A stretch of 15,354 bases of DNA. Origin: AC-37 sp045805345 (lineage in GTDB: Bacteria; Actinomycetota; Thermoleophilia; Solirubrobacterales; Thermoleophilaceae). The stretch is taken from positions 1 to 15,354 of the forward strand of contig JBJMLK010000256.1 of NCBI GenBank assembly GCA_045805345.1, given 5' to 3'. Positions 13,272-15,354 of the stretch are shown in pieces; positions within the stretch are counted from its first letter, which is position 1, and each line of letters begins with the position of its first letter. A model generated the notes under the pieces. That model was not told where the DNA came from. It saw only the letters and a list, made by a program, of their open reading frames with translations, and searched no databases. The position numbers and the translations under genes were made by a program.

Positions 13272-13398
13272 TGACGGACCCACCGACGCCTTCGTTGCGT
13301 GGATCGGGGGTCGGCTACGGCCGCCCGCGGACGCCGCAGGGAACCCGCCGGACACCGCTATGCGGGACGCATCGTCGGACCGCTGAGGAGCCGGACAG

Positions 13399-13758
13399 AT
13401 GTCCCACCATGACGCAGGCGACCACCGCGGCGAGCTGACCGCGCAGATCTCGAACATCGTCGTACAGAGGTTGTCCCGCACCACCGGGCGCGGCCCGACG
13501 AAGGCGAAGACCACGATGGGCGAGAACGGCGTCTTCGTCGTGCTCCAGGACACGCTCACCAGGGGTGAGCAGACGCTCGCCGACGCCGGCGAGTCGCAGA
13601 CCGTGCTCGACGTCCGCCGGAAGTGGCAGGCGGTGATGCAGGACGAGATCAGCCGCGAGATCGAGGAGCTGACCGGCCGCAAGGTGATCGGGTTCATGAG
13701 CGACAACCACATCGACCCGGACCTGGCCGTGGAGGTCTTCGTGCTGGAGCCGCAGTAG
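13399..13758 (+). CDS. MpsC-like / DUF2294 domain protein
   Basis: A 119-residue cytoplasmic protein that is almost entirely one DUF2294 domain. Family features visible are GELTAQISNIVVQRL at the N-terminus, GRGPTKAKTTMGENGVFVVLQDTLTRGEQTLA, then LDVRRKWQAVMQDEISREIEELTGRKVIGFMSDNHIDPDLAVEVFVLEP. The name MpsC comes from a staphylococcal operon linked to membrane-potential generation and inorganic carbon supply; no MpsA or MpsB partner is near, so that role should not be carried over. Many actinobacterial and firmicute homologues stand alone, as here. TGAGGAG about 9 bases before the ATG is a good Shine-Dalgarno and decides the start. Downstream is a degenerate region and then a convergent gene. 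Confidence 0.85.
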   Translation: MSHHDAGDHRGELTAQISNIVVQRLSRTTGRGPTKAKTTMGENGVFVVLQDTLTRGEQTLADAGESQTVLDVRRKWQAVMQDEISREIEELTGRKVIGFMSDNHIDPDLAVEVFVLEPQ

Positions 13759-13789
13759 CGGGGGCTCCCATGCGCCTCGCGGCCCGCAG

Positions 13790-13988
13790 CTAACTCAGCT
13801 CGCGCACCGCCGCCATCGTGCTCGCGGCGCCGATCGCGCCGGCGAGGGCAGGCGCCGCCTCGCCGCCCGGCGAGGGCCACTGACGGTTCGCCTACGTGGC
13901 CTCGTAGGTGGGTACGCCTGGCCAAGGACGGCACCCTTAAGCGCGGCGACTGCAGGAAGCCGCCGACGGCGCCGGTCACCGCGAGCAC
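13790..13988 (-). pseudogene. Possible decayed dehydrogenase remnant
   Basis: On the minus strand the frame from GTG 13988 reads VLAVTGAVGGFLQSP, which resembles a Rossmann-fold nucleotide-binding start (VTGAxGG). It then loses protein character. A different frame, ending at the TAG complementary to 13790-13792, reads APALAGAIGAASTMAAVRELS, like an ordinary C-terminal helix. No frame joins the two, and only about 65 codons separate them, so if real this is a large internal deletion plus frameshift. An SDR or NmrA-like parent is a guess. The alternative is that the similarity is chance in GC-rich intergenic sequence. Confidence 0.3.
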
Positions 13989-13993
13989 GCCGC

Positions 13994-14008
13994 GCGGGCG
14001 GCGCCCGC
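13994..14008 (-). terminator. GC hairpin downstream of the ABM-like gene
   Basis: A perfect 6-bp stem with a 3-base loop (GCGGGC-GGC-GCCCGC on the plus strand) starts 13 bases beyond the minus-strand stop at 14022. It sits in the correct place to end that transcript. No T-run follows. Confidence 0.35.
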
Positions 14009-14021
14009 CGTCGCAAAGGCG

Positions 14022-14297
14022 CTAGAGCCTGACGGCCTCGATCTGGTCGCAGAGGGTCGGACCGGTGTGCTCCTCGAGCCGCTCGAGCACACCCGACTCG
14101 ACCAGCCGCCGCCGGCCCTCCTCGGCCGCCGCACGGTCCGGGAACTCCACCTGCACGAACACCTCGCCGGGGTCCTCCGCGTTGCGCAGCACCATGTACC
14201 CGCTGGCCGACTCCCGGGCGCGTGGGGAATCGGAGTCGAACCGCTCCTTCCACGCATCGAAGTCTCCGACCTGTCCTCGCATCACCATGTACGTCAT
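14022..14297 (-). CDS. Small ABM-like (dimeric alpha-beta barrel) protein
   Basis: A 91-residue protein with the layout of the antibiotic biosynthesis monooxygenase/YCII-type dimeric alpha-beta barrel: strand MTYMVMRGQV, helix DFDAWKERFDSDSPRARESA, strand GYMVLRNAEDPGEVFVQVEFPDR, helix AAAEEGRRRLVESGVLERL and a short final strand. Proteins of this fold act as heme- or cofactor-free oxygenases, or simply bind small ligands; the sequence does not decide which. The ATG at 14297 has GGAGG 6 bases upstream, a strong Shine-Dalgarno. It is divergent from the TetR gene with 74 bases between starts, and a long palindrome sits between them. The likely arrangement is TetR repression of this gene, released by a ligand. 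Confidence 0.75.
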   Translation of the reverse strand: MTYMVMRGQVGDFDAWKERFDSDSPRARESASGYMVLRNAEDPGEVFVQVEFPDRAAAEEGRRRLVESGVLERLEEHTGPTLCDQIEAVRL

Positions 14298-14324
14298 GTA
14301 CGGCCTCCATTTGCGGTCGTCTAC

Positions 14325-14353
14325 AATTGACTACTCGCAGCGAGTATTGAATT
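14325..14353. promoter_or_regulatory. TetR-type operator between divergent ABM-like and tetR genes
   Basis: The core TACTCGC-A-GCGAGTA (14332-14346) is a perfect 7-1-7 palindrome. It extends outwards to AATT at both ends, giving 12 matched pairs of 14 over 29 bases (mismatches only at 14331/14347 and 14329/14349). TetR regulators commonly bind 15-30 base palindromes next to their own gene. TTGACT (14327-14332), a possible -35 for tetR, and TACAAT (14322-14327), a possible -10, overlap its left half, so binding would block transcription. The local AT content is clearly higher than in the surrounding genes. Confidence 0.7.
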
Positions 14354-14354
14354 C

Positions 14355-14375
14355 ATGGGCAGAGTAGCGAAATGA
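14355..14375 (+). other. Possible six-codon upstream ORF overlapping the tetR start
   Basis: ATG 14355 opens MGRVAK and stops at TGA 14373-14375, giving an ATGA overlap with the tetR ATG at 14372. tetR lacks a good Shine-Dalgarno of its own, so translational coupling is possible. A six-codon frame can easily arise by chance. Confidence 0.25.
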
Positions 14376-15097
14376 GCGAGCGTGTCAAGTCGAAGGTGAA
14401 GGCGCCGCGGCCGAAGCGCCGCTACGACTCCACCCGCCGGCGCGACCAGGCGGCGGCCACGCGGCGGGCGATCCTCGATTCCGCGCAGCGGCTGTTCGAG
14501 CACGGCGGCTACGCGGGCACCTCGATGGCCGACGTCGCGCGCGAGGCGGGCGTCGCTCTTAAGACGGTCTACCTGGCCTTCGACACCAAGAGCGGGTTGA
14601 TGCGCGCGGTGTGGCACCGGGCGCTGCGCGGCGACGAGGGCGACGCCCCCGTGGCCGACCGCACCTGGTACCGGGCCGTGCTGGAGGAGCCCGACGCGAG
14701 CCGTCAGCTCGCGCGCACTGTGGAGAACGGGGTGTTGGTCAAACGCCGCGCGGGCGCCACGATGCGCGTGATCCAGGCCGCGGCGGCGTCCGACCCCGAC
14801 ATCGCGGCGCTCTGGGCGCGCATCCAGACGGACTTCCACGCCAACCAGCGCACGATCCTCGAGAGCATGGCCGAGAAGCGGGCGCTTCGGCGTGGGCTCG
14901 ACGTCGACGCCGCGGCCGACCTCATGTGGACGCTCAACCACCCCACGGTGTACTGGCTGCTGGTGGGGGAGCGGGGTTGGAGCGAGGAGCGCTACGGCAA
15001 GTGGCTCGAGGCGGCGCTGCGCGAGCAGCTCTTCGGCGAGCGGCCGCTCAGCCGACCTTCGTCTCGAGCCGTCCCTCGACGTCGGCCTCGGCGATGA
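14372..15097 (+). CDS. TetR/AcrR family transcriptional regulator
   Basis: A 241-residue DNA-binding repressor-type protein. After a basic, disordered N-terminus (SERVKSKVKAPRPKRRYDS) comes the TetR helix-turn-helix at about residues 26-72: ATRRAILDSAQRLFEHGGYAGTSMADVAREAGVALKTVYLAFDTKSGLMRAV. The remainder is the helical ligand-binding/dimer domain, ending in a segment typical of actinobacterial members (DAAADLMWTLNHPTVYWLLVGERGWSEERYGKWLEAAL). The last 18 residues (Arg/Ser/Pro-rich) are the antisense of the neighbouring SDR's 3' end, because the two genes overlap by 50 bases. The ATG at 14372 is the only start that does not run into a stop. The palindrome upstream is its probable operator; the divergent ABM-like gene is the probable target. 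The ligand is unknown. Confidence 0.93.
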   Translation: MSERVKSKVKAPRPKRRYDSTRRRDQAAATRRAILDSAQRLFEHGGYAGTSMADVAREAGVALKTVYLAFDTKSGLMRAVWHRALRGDEGDAPVADRTWYRAVLEEPDASRQLARTVENGVLVKRRAGATMRVIQAAAASDPDIAALWARIQTDFHANQRTILESMAEKRALRRGLDVDAAADLMWTLNHPTVYWLLVGERGWSEERYGKWLEAALREQLFGERPLSRPSSRAVPRRRPRR

Positions 15098-15354
15098 TCG
15101 CCTGGAGGCGCTTGTCGTGCGCCATCCACGCGTCCACGCGGGGGCTGAACAGCCCGCGGAAGGCGGACAGCAGCGCCCACCGCCGCGGCGCCGTGACGCG
15201 CGCGGCCCGCCGCTCGATGCCGCGGGCGAGCGCCTCGCCGGCCTCGTCGGCGCTGATCCGCTTCATCAGCAGGCGAGGCGTGGCCTTCGTGAAGTTGCCG
15301 GCCAGCGGATCCTCGACGATGCCGATCCGGGTCATCTCCGTCTCCACGAAGCCG
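15048..15354 (-). CDS. SDR family oxidoreductase, C-terminal part, N-terminus outside window
   Basis: The frame is open to the window edge and begins GFVETEMTRIGIVEDPLAGNF. GFVETEM matches the SDR motif P-G-x-V-x-T-x-M that follows the catalytic Tyr-Lys helix, so the missing part upstream holds the cofactor site and catalytic residues. The visible 101 residues include the usual ISADEAGEALARGIERRAARV helix and a basic RRWALLSAFRGLFSPRVDAWM stretch, a long C-terminal tail as in actinobacterial SDRs with a membrane-near or aromatic extension. It converges on the TetR gene and overlaps its 3' end. A shorter frame starting at the in-frame ATG complementary to 15345-15347 would lack the active site, so the gene surely continues beyond the edge. 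Confidence 0.85.
   Translation of the reverse strand, partial: GFVETEMTRIGIVEDPLAGNFTKATPRLLMKRISADEAGEALARGIERRAARVTAPRRWALLSAFRGLFSPRVDAWMAHDKRLQAIIAEADVEGRLETKVG

Noticed and set aside
13047..13274. 75-codon plus-strand frame with a mildly hydrophobic N-terminus
   Set aside because: No Shine-Dalgarno, no promoter at the spacing used by neighbours, and an Arg/Pro-rich end that runs across the MpsC promoter; not a convincing small secreted protein.
13278..13398. Possible guanidine-II (mini-ykkC) element in the MpsC leader
   Set aside because: Two small hairpins exist, but their loops are ACG and GGA rather than the paired ACGR tetraloops that define the class.

Overview
This is a very GC-rich window with dense, strongly GC-biased third codon positions, few RNA features and many short intergenic gaps. 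Gene content points to an actinobacterium, most likely a Thermoleophilia/Solirubrobacterales-type lineage. The pointers are an unlinked acyl-CoA carboxyltransferase, a cyclase-ATPase-TPR protein, a 27-kDa-antigen-like double glyoxalase, a small LPFSG surface protein and start codons preceded by TANNNT at 7 bases (leaderless-style). The lineage is an inference; there is no rRNA or other marker here.

Layout. 1-633 (-): N-terminal 211 residues of a classical SDR oxidoreductase, cut by the window edge. 724-1188 (+): Bcp-type peroxiredoxin. 1262-1310: a 49-base near-perfect palindrome. 1385-2374 (+): nitrilase-superfamily hydrolase, ending 3 bases from a convergent GNAT acetyltransferase (2378-2836, -). 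2877-6383 (-): a 1168-residue secreted LamG/PKD/Fn3 protein. It is divergent from 6471-9773 (+), a class III cyclase domain fused to a signalling ATPase and TPR-like repeats. The two genes have back-to-back promoters whose -35 boxes form an inverted repeat. 9783-11321 (-): carboxyltransferase, convergent with the cyclase gene; both stop codons lie in one perfect inverted repeat. 11397-11786 (+): SnoaL-like protein with a consensus promoter. 11816-12595 (+): two-domain glyoxalase-fold protein. 12635-12925 (-): 96-residue surface protein with a sortase-like tail and a structured leader. 13399-13758 (+): MpsC/DUF2294 protein. 13790-13988 (-): possible decayed dehydrogenase remnant. 14022-14297 (-) and 14372-15097 (+): small ABM-like protein and a divergent TetR regulator around a 29-base palindromic operator. 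15048-15354 (-): C-terminal part of a second SDR, overlapping the tetR 3' end.

How the genes may work together. No long operon is visible; most genes are single units or divergent/convergent pairs. Three candidate regulatory units stand out: the TetR/ABM pair around its operator, the cyclase-ATPase/secreted-protein divergent pair, and the LPFSG miniprotein with its hairpin leader. The rest (peroxiredoxin, nitrilase, SDRs, carboxyltransferase, glyoxalase-like) looks like ordinary chromosomal redox and acyl metabolism. I see no CRISPR array, insertion sequence, tRNA, rRNA or phage module. I did not find a complete, clearly novel system; the most promising leads are listed as findings.
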